Assembly (NCBI GenBank): GCA_902363555.1 | Contig: CABJAM010000001.1 | Coordinates: 248,001-312,000 of the forward strand | DNA from: Lachnospiraceae bacterium | GTDB taxonomy: Bacteria; Bacillota; Clostridia; Lachnospirales; Lachnospiraceae | DNA: 64,000 nucleotides | Reading direction: 5' to 3' | Shown here: piece after piece, positions 43,003 through 52,343 of the stretch | Numbering within the stretch: position 1 is the stretch's first letter | How the letters are laid out: every line of letters starts with the position of its first letter | Made by a program: the position numbers and the translations under genes | The notes under the pieces: generated by a model | Seen by the model: the letters and a program-made list of their open reading frames with translations, nothing else | Databases searched by the model: none | What the model was told of the DNA's origin: nothing

Positions 43003-43037
43003 ATGTAACCGTTCAGAGGGGCCGGACGGTTGCTTTT

Positions 43038-44411
43038 TTACTTATTGGGTATGACATCCGGCATTTTTGCCACAACCTTTCGGAACTGTATCCGGAAGCA
43101 TATAAATGTGGTGGTGGCCGCCAGAAAATCGGCGATGGGCTCCGCCAGGAATACGGCAAATACCTTATCGCTGATAAATACCGGCAATATGTAGATCAGC
43201 GGAATGAGTAATATAATTTTACGCAGCAATGCCAGGAACAGGGATATTTTTGCCTCACCGATGGCAATAAATGTCTGCTGGCAGGAATTTTGCACGCCCA
43301 TGACAAAACCGCAGGCCAGATAAATGCGCAGCGCCCACATGGAGTATGTTTTAAATTCCTCGGTGCTTGCGAATAAAGCCACAAGTAATTGTGGAAACAT
43401 CATGTTGATCAGCCAGAACACTGTGGAAAAAGTAACACCGCAGATAAACAATAGCCGGAAGGCTTTTTGGACACGCTGTTTATTTTGGGCGCCGTAATTA
43501 TAGCTGATGATCGGCTGGGCTCCCTGGGCCAGCCCCATGACCGGCAGTGAAAAAATCTGCATGATGCTGGATAAAATCGTCATGGCTCCCACAGCCATAT
43601 CTCCGCCATATTTCTGTAAAGAAGAATTAAAGCAGATATTCAAAAGACTTTCAGTACTTTGCATAATGAAAGGTGAGACTCCAAGGGCAATGACCGGGAA
43701 CAGATATTCCTTTTGAAACCTGAAATTTTTCCTGCGGATTTTTAATATGGAGCGTTTGGACATGAGGAATTTCAATACCCAGACGCAGGAAACACCCTGA
43801 GAAATAATGGTAGCCAGAGCCGCGCCCCGAACGCCCATGTTGAATACAAAAATAAATACCGGGTCCAGCACAATATTAATGACAGCACCGATTATGACGG
43901 TCAGCATACTGATTTTTGCAAAGCCCTGAGTGGAAATAAAGCTGTTCAGCCCCAGAGTGATCATTACAAAAAAGGTACCCAAAACATAAATCTGCATATA
44001 GCTCCATGCGTAAGGGAGGGTATTGGCGCTGGCTCCGAAAAGCATAAGGAGCTCCTGTCCGGTAATAAGAAAAACAATCATTAGAATGATCGCCATAACG
44101 ACGGTGAGTGCAAAGCAGTTTCCAAGAATTTTTTCCGCGCCGTCATTATCCTTTTGCCCCATTTTAATGGATGCTCTTGGCGCGCCGCCCATGCCCACCA
44201 GCGCGGCAAAGGCTGAGATGATCATAATGACCGGAAATGTGACGCCCACGCCGGTCAGCGCCGCCGTGCCTATTTCGGGAATGTGGCCAATATAGATCCG
44301 GTCGATGATGTTATACAATAAGTTGACAATCTGTGCTGCAATACAGGGAACTGCCAGTGAGGCCAGCAGGCGGCCGATGGGAGCGGTTCCCAGTTTGTTT
44401 TGTTCTGCCAT
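43038..44411 (-). CDS. MATE family efflux transporter
   Basis: 457 residues, about twelve helices. Start LGTAPIGRLLASLAVPCIAAQIVNLLYNIIDRIYIGHIP; inner motif GAQPIISYNYGAQNKQRVQKAF is diagnostic of the MATE family. GAAGGA lies upstream of the ATG. Its closest resemblance is to the plus-strand MATE gene at 40328, but they differ enough to have different substrates. Single-gene unit, convergent with the FMN-protein gene. Confidence 0.93.
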   Translation of the reverse strand: MAEQNKLGTAPIGRLLASLAVPCIAAQIVNLLYNIIDRIYIGHIPEIGTAALTGVGVTFPVIMIISAFAALVGMGGAPRASIKMGQKDNDGAEKILGNCFALTVVMAIILMIVFLITGQELLMLFGASANTLPYAWSYMQIYVLGTFFVMITLGLNSFISTQGFAKISMLTVIIGAVINIVLDPVFIFVFNMGVRGAALATIISQGVSCVWVLKFLMSKRSILKIRRKNFRFQKEYLFPVIALGVSPFIMQSTESLLNICFNSSLQKYGGDMAVGAMTILSSIMQIFSLPVMGLAQGAQPIISYNYGAQNKQRVQKAFRLLFICGVTFSTVFWLINMMFPQLLVALFASTEEFKTYSMWALRIYLACGFVMGVQNSCQQTFIAIGEAKISLFLALLRKIILLIPLIYILPVFISDKVFAVFLAEPIADFLAATTTFICFRIQFRKVVAKMPDVIPNK

Positions 44412-44442
44412 TTCGATTCCTTCTTTTCGTTAAAGTAAACGG

Positions 44443-44463
44443 ACATGAAAGCCGATTGCTCCG
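44443..44463. repeat. Dispersed 21-bp intergenic repeat, copy 1
   Basis: ACATGAAAGCCGATTGCTCC followed by G, identical over 21 bases to 48325-48345. Both copies lie in short intergenic gaps. Confidence 0.8.
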
Positions 44464-44538
44464 TGCTCCGCATTCCTGCCCACGCATCAGCGCTATTTCA
44501 CTATATCATATCGAAGGGAAATGTCAACGTGTGTTTTT

Positions 44539-45096
44539 TCAGAAAAACAAAGTTATAAGCCCGGACATTCCGGTTAGGATCATAAGCAGTACAGGCCCCA
44601 CCCGCCATTTTCTCAGGGCAATAAATGCCAGTGTGAAAACAACCGCCGCCATCCAGTCAAAACCGGAAATCTGCGTGATGTCGCTGGTGCCGCAAAAGGT
44701 GAGCAGCAGGATCGTGGCCGCGGCGGAGATGATCAGGCCCAGTGAGGCAGCCTTTAAGCCGCCCAGTGTTTCAAACACATACTGGGAGCTGGCGTGCTTT
44801 TTGAAGAATCTGAAAAGAAACAGGGAAATGGCAATACCCGATATAACGCATCCGAGAGTGGCCACGATGGCTCCGAAAATCCCCGCAATCTGTATGCCCA
44901 CAAAGGTGGATGTATTGACGGCCAGCGGCCCGGGCGTCATCTGGGATATAGTGATGATATCGGTAAATGTTTTTTCGCTTACCCAGTTATGGATCGTGAC
45001 CACCTGCTCCGATATGGCGGGGATTATGGCGTACCCGCCGCCGATGCTGAACAGCCCAATCTGAAAAAATGATAAAAATAGTTGTATGAAAATCAT
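44539..45096 (-). CDS. Chromate transporter family protein, second half
   Basis: 185 residues, about five to six helices. FFQIGLFSIGGGYAIIPAISEQVV, ...QMTPGPLAVNTSTFVG match the ChrA/CHR domain. In short-chain chromate transporters two such halves encoded by adjacent genes work as a pair. The actual physiological ion (chromate, sulfate or other) is not known. Its start overlaps the end of the preceding gene by 4 bases. Confidence 0.9.
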   Translation of the reverse strand: MIFIQLFLSFFQIGLFSIGGGYAIIPAISEQVVTIHNWVSEKTFTDIITISQMTPGPLAVNTSTFVGIQIAGIFGAIVATLGCVISGIAISLFLFRFFKKHASSQYVFETLGGLKAASLGLIISAAATILLLTFCGTSDITQISGFDWMAAVVFTLAFIALRKWRVGPVLLMILTGMSGLITLFF

Positions 45097-45689
45097 TCCG
45101 ATTCCCTCCGTTTTGAACTGTGGTGTCTGCTGTTTTGACTGTTATACCAAACCCGGCCAATGCAAAGGAGGCAGCATACGATCAGTATAACAGCGACATT
45201 TACGTGAAAAATAAAGTTGGCGGCAAATGCGCATGGAACCATGAGTGTGAGCAGCCGTGATTTTTCCCGGAGGATCATCTGGAACATATTTACGACCAGG
45301 TCCACAATAAGCGCGGCAACCCCGGCCTGCATGCCGCCAAGCACTGCGGCGATAATCTTATTGGCGCTGAAAGCAGCGTAACCGGTAGAAACGATGGACA
45401 AAATGATCAGCGGCGGCACAACAGCGGCCAGACAACTGATGGCGGCGCCGGCAAATCCCGCCGCCTGGTATCCGGCCAGCGCCGATAGATTAATGGCAAT
45501 AGCGCCAGGCGTGGACTGGGCAATGGCCGCCATCTGCATGAGCGTGTCTTCATCAAAAAGCCCTTTTTGGTCCACAAAATATTTGCGGATCATGGGCACC
45601 ACCACATAGCCGCCGCCAAAGGTAAAGGCACTGATGAACAGGTTTATGTAAAAAAGCCACAGGTAAAGAGAAATATTGCTGTGTTTCAT
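45093..45689 (-). CDS. Chromate transporter family protein, first half
   Basis: 198 residues from the ATG at 45689, which has AGGAGG upstream; a longer frame back to 45878 adds 63 residues of non-domain sequence and is rejected. CHR-domain motifs: NLFISAFTFGGGYVVVPMI, ...IAQSTPGAIAINLSALAGYQAAG. Pairs with the next gene product. Divergent from the LysR regulator, which probably controls it. Confidence 0.9.
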   Translation of the reverse strand: MKHSNISLYLWLFYINLFISAFTFGGGYVVVPMIRKYFVDQKGLFDEDTLMQMAAIAQSTPGAIAINLSALAGYQAAGFAGAAISCLAAVVPPLIILSIVSTGYAAFSANKIIAAVLGGMQAGVAALIVDLVVNMFQMILREKSRLLTLMVPCAFAANFIFHVNVAVILIVCCLLCIGRVWYNSQNSRHHSSKRRESE

Positions 45690-45804
45690 TAAAAACCTCC
45701 TATAATAATTATTTATCGCAGGCGCGAACGTGGAAGTGCACAGGTGCGAACTGTAAGTGGGCCCCGGATGCAAAAAATCACTCCGCGCATAGCAATTATA
45801 AGCC

Positions 45805-45833
45805 TTGTTGATACATTTGTGAAATGATATAAT
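45805..45833 (+). promoter_or_regulatory. Promoter of the LysR-family gene
   Basis: TTGTTG, 17-base spacer and TATAAT, with a TG one base before the -10 (extended -10), 77 bases before the start at 45911. It lies in the divergent gap shared with the chromate-type transporter pair. Confidence 0.65.
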
Positions 45834-45910
45834 CTTATTAAAACCATTACTTTTATTCATGGATAATATCCGGAGCATGGATAAATCGAATGGAATTTGG
45901 AGGAATAGTG

Positions 45911-46789
45911 ATGACCCTGCGGCATTTTGAAATATTTCGGGCAGTATCAGAAACCGGGAGCTTTACCGGTGCAGCGCGGGAGCTGTTTATAACCCAGTCA
46001 GCCGTTTCCCATGCGATTCGGGAGATGGAGACAGAAACAGGAGCCGTTTTATTTGACCGGATATCCCGGCGGGTTTATCTGACCCGGAGCGGGGAGCTTT
46101 TGATGCAGAAAATATTGCCCATACTGTCGGCCTGCGAGAATCTTCAGGTCCATGTGAGAAATCTGGAAAAGGAGGCGTCGATCCGGATCGCTGCCAGTAT
46201 TACGATCGCGTCCTGGCGGCTGCCGGACGCTCTGCTGCGCTTTCGCAAAAGCTGGCCGGACACACCGGTGGAGACTGAGGTGCTCAGCGCGGCCAATGCC
46301 ATGGAGCTTCTGAAAAACGGCGGAGCAGATATTGCGCTGATCGAGGGCGCTCCTGCGCGGCTGGAGGACTATATTTATGAGCGGTTTTCAAGCTATCCCA
46401 TGGAATTTTTGGCGGGTATGGATTATGATCTTCCGGAAATAATAACCATAGAGCAATTGATGGAGCAGCCGCTGCTTCTGCGTGAAAAGGGCAGTGCTAT
46501 CAGGGATACGCTGGACAGCGCGCTTTTTCTGGCTGGTTACACCGCCAGGCCCGCGTGGACGAGCGTCAATTCCAATGCGCTTATGGAGGCCGCCGCTAAA
46601 GGACTTGGCATCGCCCTGCTTCCCAGGATGCTTGTGCAGGAAATGAAAAAGTCCGGCCGTTTGAAGACGGTTTCTGTGGCCGGGCTGGCGCTGAACAATG
46701 ATATGCTTCTTGTACATCACCGGGAAAAATATGTGTCCGCGCCGCTGAACGCATTAATGCAACAAATCCGGTTGTGTGAACCATTATAA
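45911..46789 (+). CDS. LysR-family transcriptional regulator
   Basis: 292 residues from the ATG at 45911; an ATG at 45890 overlaps the GGAGG site. N-terminal HTH at about 1-60 (LRHFEIFRAVSETGSFTGAARELFITQSAVSHAIREME), then an effector-binding periplasmic-binding-protein-like domain to the end. Divergent orientation to the chromate-type transporter genes suggests it regulates them. Confidence 0.93.
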   Translation: MTLRHFEIFRAVSETGSFTGAARELFITQSAVSHAIREMETETGAVLFDRISRRVYLTRSGELLMQKILPILSACENLQVHVRNLEKEASIRIAASITIASWRLPDALLRFRKSWPDTPVETEVLSAANAMELLKNGGADIALIEGAPARLEDYIYERFSSYPMEFLAGMDYDLPEIITIEQLMEQPLLLREKGSAIRDTLDSALFLAGYTARPAWTSVNSNALMEAAAKGLGIALLPRMLVQEMKKSGRLKTVSVAGLALNNDMLLVHHREKYVSAPLNALMQQIRLCEPL

Positions 46790-46806
46790 ATTCACGGTAA
46801 AGGGAA

Positions 46807-46835
46807 TTGACGGCGCCTTTTATAAAAGGTATACT
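46807..46835 (+). promoter_or_regulatory. Promoter with perfect 14-bp palindrome in the spacer
   Basis: TTGACG, 17-base spacer and TATACT. The spacer contains CCTTTTATAAAAGG (46816-46829), a perfect palindrome placed where a repressor would block RNA polymerase. It drives the FAD-dependent gene at 46902. Confidence 0.65.
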
Positions 46836-46901
46836 TACAATTGTGGAAGGTATTGGGTGAAAAACCGTAACAATATGAAATTGGAAAAAGAGGTGTATGC
46901 C

Positions 46902-48296
46902 ATGAAATATGATGTTATTATTATCGGCGCCGGTCCGTCCGGTATCTTTTGTGCCTACGAGCTGATTAAAGAAAAGCCGGATATGAAAATACTCATGCTG
47001 GAAAAGGGCCGGGCGATTGAAAACCGCAGTTGTCCGAAGCGGAAAACGCAAAAATGTGTCGGCTGTACGCCATGCTCCATCACCACTGGATTTGCCGGAG
47101 CAGGCGCATTTTCCGACGGAAAATTATCCCTGTCTCCCGATGTGGGCGGCAATCTGCCGGAAATCCTCGGCTATGAGCAGGCGGAGACACTGATCAAAGA
47201 GGCTGATGATATCTATTTAAAATTCGGCGCTGACAAAAAGGTGTACGGGATTGATGATTACGCGTCGATTGAAAAGATCCGTGCCAAGGCGATCCGCGCC
47301 AACCTGAAACTGATCGAGTGCCCGATCCGCCATCTTGGAACTGAGGAAGGCTACAAAATATACACGAAGCTTCAGCAGCATTTAATGGCCGCCGGCGTAG
47401 AAATGAAGTTTATGACCATGGTGAAAAATATTCTGATCGAGGACGGCCGGGCGCTGGGCGTTATCACCGATAAGGATGAAACCTATTATGCCGATGAGAT
47501 CGTGGCCGGTGTGGGCCGTGAAGGTTCGGAATGGTTTTCCGGGATATGTAAGGAGCATGGCATTGAGACAAAGGTTGGAACCGTGGATGTGGGCGTGCGC
47601 GTGGAGGTCCGCGACGAGATTATGAAGGAGCTTAACGAAAAGCTTTACGAGGCAAAGCTTGTTTACTACACACCGACCTTTGATGATAAGGTGCGGGTAT
47701 TTTGTACAAATCCGTCCGGCGAGGTGGCCACGGAATACTACGATGACGGCCTTGCCGTAGTCAATGGCCATGCGTACAAATCCCAGGACTATAAAACAAA
47801 AAATACAAACTTTGCTCTGCTGGTGTCCAAAAACTTTACATCGCCCTTCAAATCACCGATTGAGTATGGCAAGCACATTGCCCAACTGGGAAATATGCTC
47901 TGTGACGGCCGGATTTTAGTGCAGCGCTACGGCGATTTCCGCAGAGGCCGCCGCACCACCGAGGAGCGTATGATTCGTAATAATATTACAGCGACGTTAA
48001 AGGATGCCGTGCCCGGAGATTTATCCCTCGTGTTTCCTCACCGGATCATGGTGGATATTGTGGAGATGATCGAAGCTCTGGACAAGGTGACGCCGGGCAT
48101 TGCCAGCGACGAAACACTGCTTTACGGTGTGGAAGTGAAGTTTTATTCCAATAAGGTGCTGGTCAACAAGAACTTTGAGACAAGCATCCAGGGCCTTCGC
48201 GCCATGGGCGACGGCGCGTCCGTAACCCGGGGATTGCAGCAGGCGTCCGCAAACGGCATTAGTGTGGCCAGAAGTATTCTTAGTAAACGCACATGA
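46902..48296 (+). CDS. FAD-dependent oxidoreductase (COG2509-like)
   Basis: 464 residues from the ATG at 46902 (AGAGGTG upstream); a longer frame from 46776 overlaps the promoter and is rejected. N-terminal dinucleotide fold YDVIIIGAGPSGIFCAYEL; a Cys-rich stretch CPKRKTQKCVGCTPC after the first strand; C-terminal FAD motif MGDGASVTRGLQQASANG. It is related to uncharacterised NAD(FAD)-utilising dehydrogenases. The CxxCxxC region could bind a metal or a disulfide partner. The ATP-grasp gene follows after 93 bases. Confidence 0.88.
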   Translation: MKYDVIIIGAGPSGIFCAYELIKEKPDMKILMLEKGRAIENRSCPKRKTQKCVGCTPCSITTGFAGAGAFSDGKLSLSPDVGGNLPEILGYEQAETLIKEADDIYLKFGADKKVYGIDDYASIEKIRAKAIRANLKLIECPIRHLGTEEGYKIYTKLQQHLMAAGVEMKFMTMVKNILIEDGRALGVITDKDETYYADEIVAGVGREGSEWFSGICKEHGIETKVGTVDVGVRVEVRDEIMKELNEKLYEAKLVYYTPTFDDKVRVFCTNPSGEVATEYYDDGLAVVNGHAYKSQDYKTKNTNFALLVSKNFTSPFKSPIEYGKHIAQLGNMLCDGRILVQRYGDFRRGRRTTEERMIRNNITATLKDAVPGDLSLVFPHRIMVDIVEMIEALDKVTPGIASDETLLYGVEVKFYSNKVLVNKNFETSIQGLRAMGDGASVTRGLQQASANGISVARSILSKRT

Positions 48297-48324
48297 TTGT
48301 GCCTGGCGGCCCAATCATCACTAT

Positions 48325-48345
48325 ACATGAAAGCCGATTGCTCCG
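48325..48345. repeat. Dispersed 21-bp intergenic repeat, copy 2
   Basis: Identical to 44443-44463, on the same strand, in the gap between the FAD protein and ATP-grasp genes. Confidence 0.8.
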
Positions 48346-48389
48346 CACTCCCGCAATCACAGTAAAAAATAGAAAGAGGCGTTCTTCCA

Positions 48390-49601
48390 ATGGAATTTAA
48401 AGAAAGAGAATTTGTACCCGTGCTTTTTGGCGGGGATATCAATACGTACAGCGTGGCCCGGGCATTTTACGAGGAATATCAGGTAAAGTCCTATGTTCTC
48501 GGCAAATATATGTCCGGCCCAAGCTGTTACAGCGCGATCACCAACTACCGCATGAATAATCAGATGGACACCGAGGATGTGCTTTTAAAGGCCGTATGCA
48601 ACCTTTCAAAAAAGCATAAGGATAAGACGATTCTGGCCATCGGCTGCGGCGACAGCTATGTGGAAACGATCAGTAAGATTAAGGACCGTTTCCCGGAAAA
48701 TGTGGTAGCGCCTTATATTGATCATGCGCTGATGGAGCAGCTTATTTTAAAAGAAAACTTTTATAAAATGTGCGAAAAGCACGGGATCGATTATCCGGCG
48801 ACGCTTGTATACAGCCAGGAAATGGGGATGGATGTGGATGTCAAGTTCCAGTATCCGGTCATCTTAAAGCCATCCAACGGCGTGGACTATTTCCACCATC
48901 CCTTTGACGGACAGAATAAGATTTATAAGCTGAACTCTCTGGAGGAAGTCAAACAGACGATAAAGGATATATACGCCTCCGGCTATTCGGACAAGCTCAT
49001 TATCCAGGATATGATCCCCGGAAATGACGAATATATGCGCGTGCTCACCTGCTATTCCGGCAGGGATCACAAGGTGAAAATGATGTGCCTGGGCCATGTG
49101 CTTTTAGAGGAGCACACGCCGCTGGGGCTTGGAAATCACGCCCTGATCATCACCGAGCCCAACGATGCGCTTATGGAAAAGGTGAAGGCTTTGCTGGAGG
49201 AGCTGAATTATACCGGATTTTCCAACTTTGACATAAAATATGATTCCCGCGACGGCAAGTATAAATTCTTTGAGATCAATTGCCGGCAGGGCCGCAGCAA
49301 TTACTATGTCACCAATTCCGGCTTCAATGTGGCCCGGTATATTGTGGAGGACTATGTTTATAATAAGGATATCCCGTTTAAAACCGCCCAGGATGAGTAC
49401 CTCTGGATGGTTGTGCCTAAAGCGGTGGCCTTCAAGCATGTCAAAGACCCGGAAATGATCCGGCGGATGAAACGTCTCATTAAGGAAAATAAAATGGTCA
49501 ATCCGCTGTTTTTACGGGGGGATTTGGGAATGAAGCGCTACCTTCGGCTGGTGAAGAACCATTTGCGCCAGTATTCCAATTACGATAAGTATTATAAATG
49601 A
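48390..49601 (+). CDS. ATP-grasp carboxylate-amine ligase
   Basis: 403 residues. Pre-ATP-grasp region at about 1-115, then the ATP-grasp fold: YPVILKPSNGVDY, LIIQDMIPGNDEYMRVLTCY, GFSNFDIKYDSRDGKYKFFEINCRQGRSNYY (metal-binding Glu/Asn). Similar in layout to D-aspartate ligases and other peptide-bond-forming carboxylate-amine ligases acting on cell-wall precursors, but the substrate is not evident. A 7-bp GCGCCCA/TGGGCGC hairpin follows the stop codon. Confidence 0.85.
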   Translation: MEFKEREFVPVLFGGDINTYSVARAFYEEYQVKSYVLGKYMSGPSCYSAITNYRMNNQMDTEDVLLKAVCNLSKKHKDKTILAIGCGDSYVETISKIKDRFPENVVAPYIDHALMEQLILKENFYKMCEKHGIDYPATLVYSQEMGMDVDVKFQYPVILKPSNGVDYFHHPFDGQNKIYKLNSLEEVKQTIKDIYASGYSDKLIIQDMIPGNDEYMRVLTCYSGRDHKVKMMCLGHVLLEEHTPLGLGNHALIITEPNDALMEKVKALLEELNYTGFSNFDIKYDSRDGKYKFFEINCRQGRSNYYVTNSGFNVARYIVEDYVYNKDIPFKTAQDEYLWMVVPKAVAFKHVKDPEMIRRMKRLIKENKMVNPLFLRGDLGMKRYLRLVKNHLRQYSNYDKYYK

Positions 49602-49700
49602 TTTTGGGCGCCCACAAAGTTACGGCTGCGCATGGGCGCTGAGCGTTAAGGTATAAATGATTCGCGGTCCGGCTTCGCTTACTGGCGGCGTTATCAATAA

Positions 49701-49740
49701 ATCAGGGGCAGTGCTGCGGTTTTGCAGCACTGCCCCTGAT
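49701..49740. terminator. Strong intrinsic terminator
   Basis: 17-bp perfect arms (49701-49717 and 49724-49740) around a GGTTTT loop. It lies between the converging ATP-grasp (+) and DUF885 (-) genes, six bases from the latter's stop. Confidence 0.9.
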
Positions 49741-49745
49741 GGTTA

Positions 49746-51509
49746 TTATTTGCTTTTTGACGCGATATAGCTATCGACATTCTTTTCAACGACTGAGAAG
49801 GGGGCGTTCCCGCTTTTCAGCACGGCTTCATTAAACTCTTTTTCGTTAAAGCTGTCGCCCAGCTTTTCCGTGGCATTTTCTCTTATTGCCATGATTTCCT
49901 CATATCCAACATAATATGGCTCAAAAGCGCATGGATTGGCCTGGAGCTGTTTGTACTGCCCCAGAAGTGCTTCCTCGTCATCGCCGAAAAGCGAGGAGAG
50001 CCTTTCGGCAAACTCATCGTAAGTCCAGCCGTCATAGTGGATTCCAATATCGGCCAGGATGACAGCGCAATAGGACGCCAGATCATTTTCCCGGAGGAAG
50101 GCGAGCAGGTTCTGGTCAATATCCGTCAGGTAATTATAGGCTGTGTATTGGGCGTATACGGCCCAGCCCTCGGTGTAGGCGGAGCTTTCAGCAAGCGCTT
50201 TACGGAACGGAGAAGTCAGATTTGCGTAAGCGTAGGCGTATTGGTACATGTGCCCCGGGTAGCCCTCGTGAGCCACTGTGTGATAGGTGGTGATGGCATC
50301 CACATCGCCCAGGTTGGGATTGACACGCATCTGCTGTGAACCTGTGCCATCCAGCGGCGGCACATTAAAGTAAGCGGCCACGCCGGAATCGGAGCTTATT
50401 TCCTCATTGACATCCTTGATCACATAGTTAAGATTGTCCACATTTGGAAAATCATCAAACATCACGGAGCTGACAGCATCCAGTATGGATTCGTAGCTGT
50501 CATAGCCGCTGGTTGGAAGCTCATTTTGCAAAGTCTCCAGTATTTCCGGATTAGAAGCCATGATTTCCTGCAGGTTCATAATATGACTTGTAAAAGCTTC
50601 GGACATCATTTGGCGGATTTCCTCTACGGATTTAGTGCTGCCGATACTGCGCTGGAGCAAAAGCTCATAATAGTCTTTTCCATTGGGAAACTTTGCGTAG
50701 CCTTCTTCATTATTTGTTCCCGATTTAAATGTATTTAAGGTGGAAATGATATCCTCGTATGCCGGCAGGAAGGAGGTTGTAAAAGCTTCCCTGAGCTGAG
50801 TTTTATAGGTACTGCTTGGCTCATCACCCAGTGATAAAGCGTCGATACCTTCATTTAATGAGGTAAGGATGCTGCTTTCCTCGCCCTTTTCACAGACCTT
50901 TTCGCAGTAGGAAATGACCTCATCGATATCGATCATCAGCAGGCCGCGTTTCTCCTGTTCCTTTGTATATTCCAAAAGACTGCTCATATAAGGCTTTACA
51001 TCATTTACAAGGGTGATCAGGTCCTTTACATCCTGCTCATCGCGCAGCTCCCAGTCCGCCAGCAGAGCCGGGAGTTGATAGTGGATGCCCGTCATGCTTT
51101 CCAGGAGCTGCTGGTAATAATCGAACTTTTCATCATTCAGACCATCACTGACCGTGACCATGTACATCAGAATATCGTAGGTATCCTGCTGTTCCTCTGT
51201 CAGCTTTGCCCGGTCAAAGGCCTTCAGGCCGTCCAGACTTTCCTTTGTGCTTTTTCTCGACGACTCCATCGCGGTTTCATCAATACGTTCTCCCAGATTT
51301 ACAGTGATCTTACTTTCGTCCACCCCAAACGTCTTTGGTTCCTCCATAAAGACATGGGCGGTCGTATAATCACTTTCCATGGTGTCCACAAAAACCTGCT
51401 GGATAAACGCGTCAAACTTTTCGGATTCGGTTTGTCCGCTGCATCCGGCAAATAAAAGGATGACCAGGATACCCATCAGGAACATGCTGAGCTTTTTCTT
51501 CATTTCCAT
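49746..51509 (-). CDS. DUF885-family lipoprotein with metallopeptidase-like motif
   Basis: 587 residues. Lipoprotein signal with lipobox FAGC near residue 23, so it is anchored outside the cell. The body is the DUF885 family; TVAHEGYPGHMYQYAYA carries H-E-x-x-x-x-H, reminiscent of zinc metallopeptidases, and the LRENDLASYCAVILADIGIHYDGW region is also conserved. A metal-dependent peptidase role is plausible but not proven for the family. Monocistronic, with its own promoter at 51646-51674. Confidence 0.85.
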   Translation of the reverse strand: MEMKKKLSMFLMGILVILLFAGCSGQTESEKFDAFIQQVFVDTMESDYTTAHVFMEEPKTFGVDESKITVNLGERIDETAMESSRKSTKESLDGLKAFDRAKLTEEQQDTYDILMYMVTVSDGLNDEKFDYYQQLLESMTGIHYQLPALLADWELRDEQDVKDLITLVNDVKPYMSSLLEYTKEQEKRGLLMIDIDEVISYCEKVCEKGEESSILTSLNEGIDALSLGDEPSSTYKTQLREAFTTSFLPAYEDIISTLNTFKSGTNNEEGYAKFPNGKDYYELLLQRSIGSTKSVEEIRQMMSEAFTSHIMNLQEIMASNPEILETLQNELPTSGYDSYESILDAVSSVMFDDFPNVDNLNYVIKDVNEEISSDSGVAAYFNVPPLDGTGSQQMRVNPNLGDVDAITTYHTVAHEGYPGHMYQYAYAYANLTSPFRKALAESSAYTEGWAVYAQYTAYNYLTDIDQNLLAFLRENDLASYCAVILADIGIHYDGWTYDEFAERLSSLFGDDEEALLGQYKQLQANPCAFEPYYVGYEEIMAIRENATEKLGDSFNEKEFNEAVLKSGNAPFSVVEKNVDSYIASKSK

Positions 51510-51563
51510 ACGTAACCTCCATTTTAATCAAAATCGTTGGCCTGCCTGCGCATTATCTGTCAG

Positions 51564-51650
51564 AGATTTCCAAAGAAAATCGCTGATATGATCGTGCATT
51601 CGTAAGCTTGTGTATTCGTAAGCTTGTGCTTTCAGGCCAATTCCTATTAT
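51564..51650. repeat. GATTTCC-type dispersed hairpin element, copy 1
   Basis: The stretch starting with TGTCAGAGATTTCC and ending in AATTCCTATTA has the same layout as two units upstream of the lipoprotein gene at 59852. Two direct copies of TATTCGTAAGCTTGTG-like sequence lie inside it. It forms the 5' leader of the minus-strand DUF885 gene. Confidence 0.6.
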
Positions 51651-51674
51651 ACTCTGGTTTTTAGCTGAAAACAA
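51646..51674 (-). promoter_or_regulatory. Sigma-A promoter of the DUF885 gene
   Basis: On the minus strand TTGTTT, 17-base spacer, TATAAT. It gives a leader of about 130 bases. Confidence 0.65.
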
Positions 51675-51794
51675 TACACGTTGCGCTAACTTTATTTTTA
51701 TTGGGATAATTCAGATGACAGTGCAGACAGGCCTGCGCATTTACTGCGCAGGCCGTACGAAAATGTAAGCCAAAAATCTGGAGGCTAGTTACTA

Positions 51795-52247
51795 TTATAG
51801 ATGCCCCATTTTTTTTGAAATTACAAAGTTTATTATTAACGCTGTAATTATGACGCATAACCCTAAAATAGTGCACCATACAGGCATATTTATATTTAAC
51901 TGTGTTCTTAAAAATATGGTGAACACAAGATATATTGATCCTGCAATCTCAATGAAATTTAAGATTCTTTTTTGGTATTGCTGTAATTTTTTTTCGCTTT
52001 TAAACTTCTCTGATTGCCAGAAACTTAATCGATCCTCAGATGCTTTGACATCTTCATCAGAAATAAGTTCATCCAGACTTATATTTAATTCCATTGCTAA
52101 CTTTTTTGCAGTAAGCAAATCCGGACATCTGGAACCATTTTCCCATCGACAAACGGTTTGTCTGGAAACAAATAAACGATCCGCTAATTGCTGCTGGGTA
52201 AGATTGTTTTCCTCCCGCAGCTTTTTTAAATTGTCATGTAATGCCAT
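51795..52247 (-). CDS. XRE-family regulator with C-terminal membrane segments
   Basis: 150 residues from the ATG at 52247, which has AGGAGG eight bases upstream; a start at 52268 overlaps that site. HTH at about 5-58 (NLKKLREENNLTQQQLADRLFVSRQTVCRWENG), a Lys/Glu-rich linker, then two hydrophobic segments (about 97-115 and 122-142). This membrane-tethered HTH layout is common in Firmicutes and often sits beside ABC transporters. The convergent neighbour on the same strand is the ABC module at 52344-56782. Confidence 0.85.
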   Translation of the reverse strand: MALHDNLKKLREENNLTQQQLADRLFVSRQTVCRWENGSRCPDLLTAKKLAMELNISLDELISDEDVKASEDRLSFWQSEKFKSEKKLQQYQKRILNFIEIAGSIYLVFTIFLRTQLNINMPVWCTILGLCVIITALIINFVISKKMGHL

Positions 52248-52343
52248 AGTGCCGCCTCCTTTTCTCAACTATAATACATGACCGATCGTTTTGAAAGCAC
52301 CATTTTGGATAGCGATGTTTCCAATTTGGTAACAATATATTTA

